Shown here piece after piece: positions 63,561 to 64,000 of a DNA stretch of 64,000 nt. The stretch covers positions 1,095,001 through 1,159,000 of the forward strand of contig NZ_CP060244.1 of the NCBI RefSeq assembly GCF_014672835.1. The letters are read 5' to 3'. A program made the translations under genes and the position numbers. The first letter of the stretch is position 1. Each line of letters starts with the position of its first letter. The notes beneath the pieces were generated by a model. That model saw nothing but the letters and a program-made list of their open reading frames with translations. It searched no databases and was not told the origin of the DNA. Origin of the DNA: Entomobacter blattae. Its GTDB lineage: Bacteria > Pseudomonadota > Alphaproteobacteria > Acetobacterales > Acetobacteraceae.

Positions 63561-64000
63561 GGAGTTTCTAACTCTAGGGGTCTCTAAGCCCTATGGAATA
63601 GCCTCATGACAAGCTCGAAAAGTAACTCAGCAAACGTCTTTGAGAGGGCCTATTTTTTGAAAAAAGATATTTTTTAGAAAAAATCTGGGGAAAGAAAGGC
63701 TATTACGGGTATTGCCCCCCTGCCTGTCTTATAAAAAGCGGCTTACCAGAAGGTGGCATGGCTAAGCTGTTTCTTGGTGATAAAAGGCGTGGGAATCGCA
63801 CCTTCTGCGGTGGTGGGGGTTGAGTTTTTGCTGATGCTGGCGTGCTACAAAGTTGTTCAGAGAAGTTGCTACCAACGGTTAGTATGATCCCTCATGAAAA
63901 CTAGACATTTCAAGAAGAGAGAGGGGATTAGGCTGGGGGGTCAGTGTTGTTTTTTGGGAAGAAAGGGAGGGGTAAAAAAATTATGGCTTGGCGGGATATT
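63561..64000. other. Right-end gap without recognisable gene
   Basis: About 440 bp to the window edge. Minus-strand frames show GAIPTPFITKKQLSHATFW near 63760, possibly a scrap or the end of a gene, not identified. Confidence 0.35.

Overview
The window looks like chromosome from an alphaproteobacterium, most likely an acetic acid bacterium (Acetobacteraceae). Supports: a circularly permuted two-piece tmRNA with the tag ANDNSEALAVAA, an alpha-type SspB, ThyX as thymidylate synthase, MlaA/MlaC (HpnM-like), an OprO/P-type porin, and pseudogene fragments (RpoA, FabF, TolB, LptB) of alphaproteobacterial type. Family is inference; genus cannot be read from the sequence.

Layout. 1-10.2 kb: a surface-glycan/secretion block (3' end of an HlyD adaptor, a Sel1-repeat protein, a two-domain giant glycosyltransferase, an unknown protein, a GT4 glycosyltransferase). 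10.2-12.4 kb: remains of at least five unrelated genes. 12.4-16.7 kb: ppa, a CAT-anticodon tRNA, ettA, a GNAT acetyltransferase. 16.7-18.4 kb: ferredoxin-NADP reductase and tolB fragments. 18.5-19.8 kb: a type I-E style CRISPR array with 22 repeats. 20.3-23.7 kb: mlaA-mlaC and a secreted aldose 1-epimerase. 24-31.6 kb: a decayed ClC channel, djlA, a ribbon-helix-helix protein and the queuosine genes queG, tgt, queA, all on the minus strand. 32.3-33.1 kb: an lptB fragment and a small decaying second CRISPR array. 33.3-39.8 kb: MIP channel, VOC protein, class I fumarase, sspB. 41-43.6 kb: an interrupted Fe-S oxidoreductase remnant, tmRNA, thyX. 44.5-52.8 kb: an unknown membrane-anchored protein, an adk remnant, Mrp ATPase, a prmA pseudogene carrying an rplC fragment, and OpgC. 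53-57.9 kb: rpoA and sufS fragments, HtrA/DegP, FUSC. 57.9-64 kb: DUF475 membrane protein, partial gene copies, porin, OmpA remnant. No cas genes are present.

Two unusual properties run through the window. First, about half of the intact genes, including conserved enzymes (QueG, Tgt, QueA, fumarase, Mrp, DUF475, OpgC), carry long in-frame low-complexity tracts built from short DNA repeats; the clearest are 39 perfect CCTGAG hexamers in the fumarase gene and 11 perfect 12-mers in tgt. The clear coding units are multiples of three. Similar but unconstrained degenerate tandem repeats fill the intergenic DNA. Second, the gaps are littered with 60-300 bp fragments of housekeeping genes (rplC, rpoA, adk, fabF, tolB, sufS, lptB, ompA, ettA, hlyD and others) in either orientation. 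In two places a fragment of one gene sits inside another gene. Four fragments have their intact source within this same window, so at least those arose by copying within the genome. Together these suggest a genome with active repeat expansion and frequent ectopic insertion of short gene copies.
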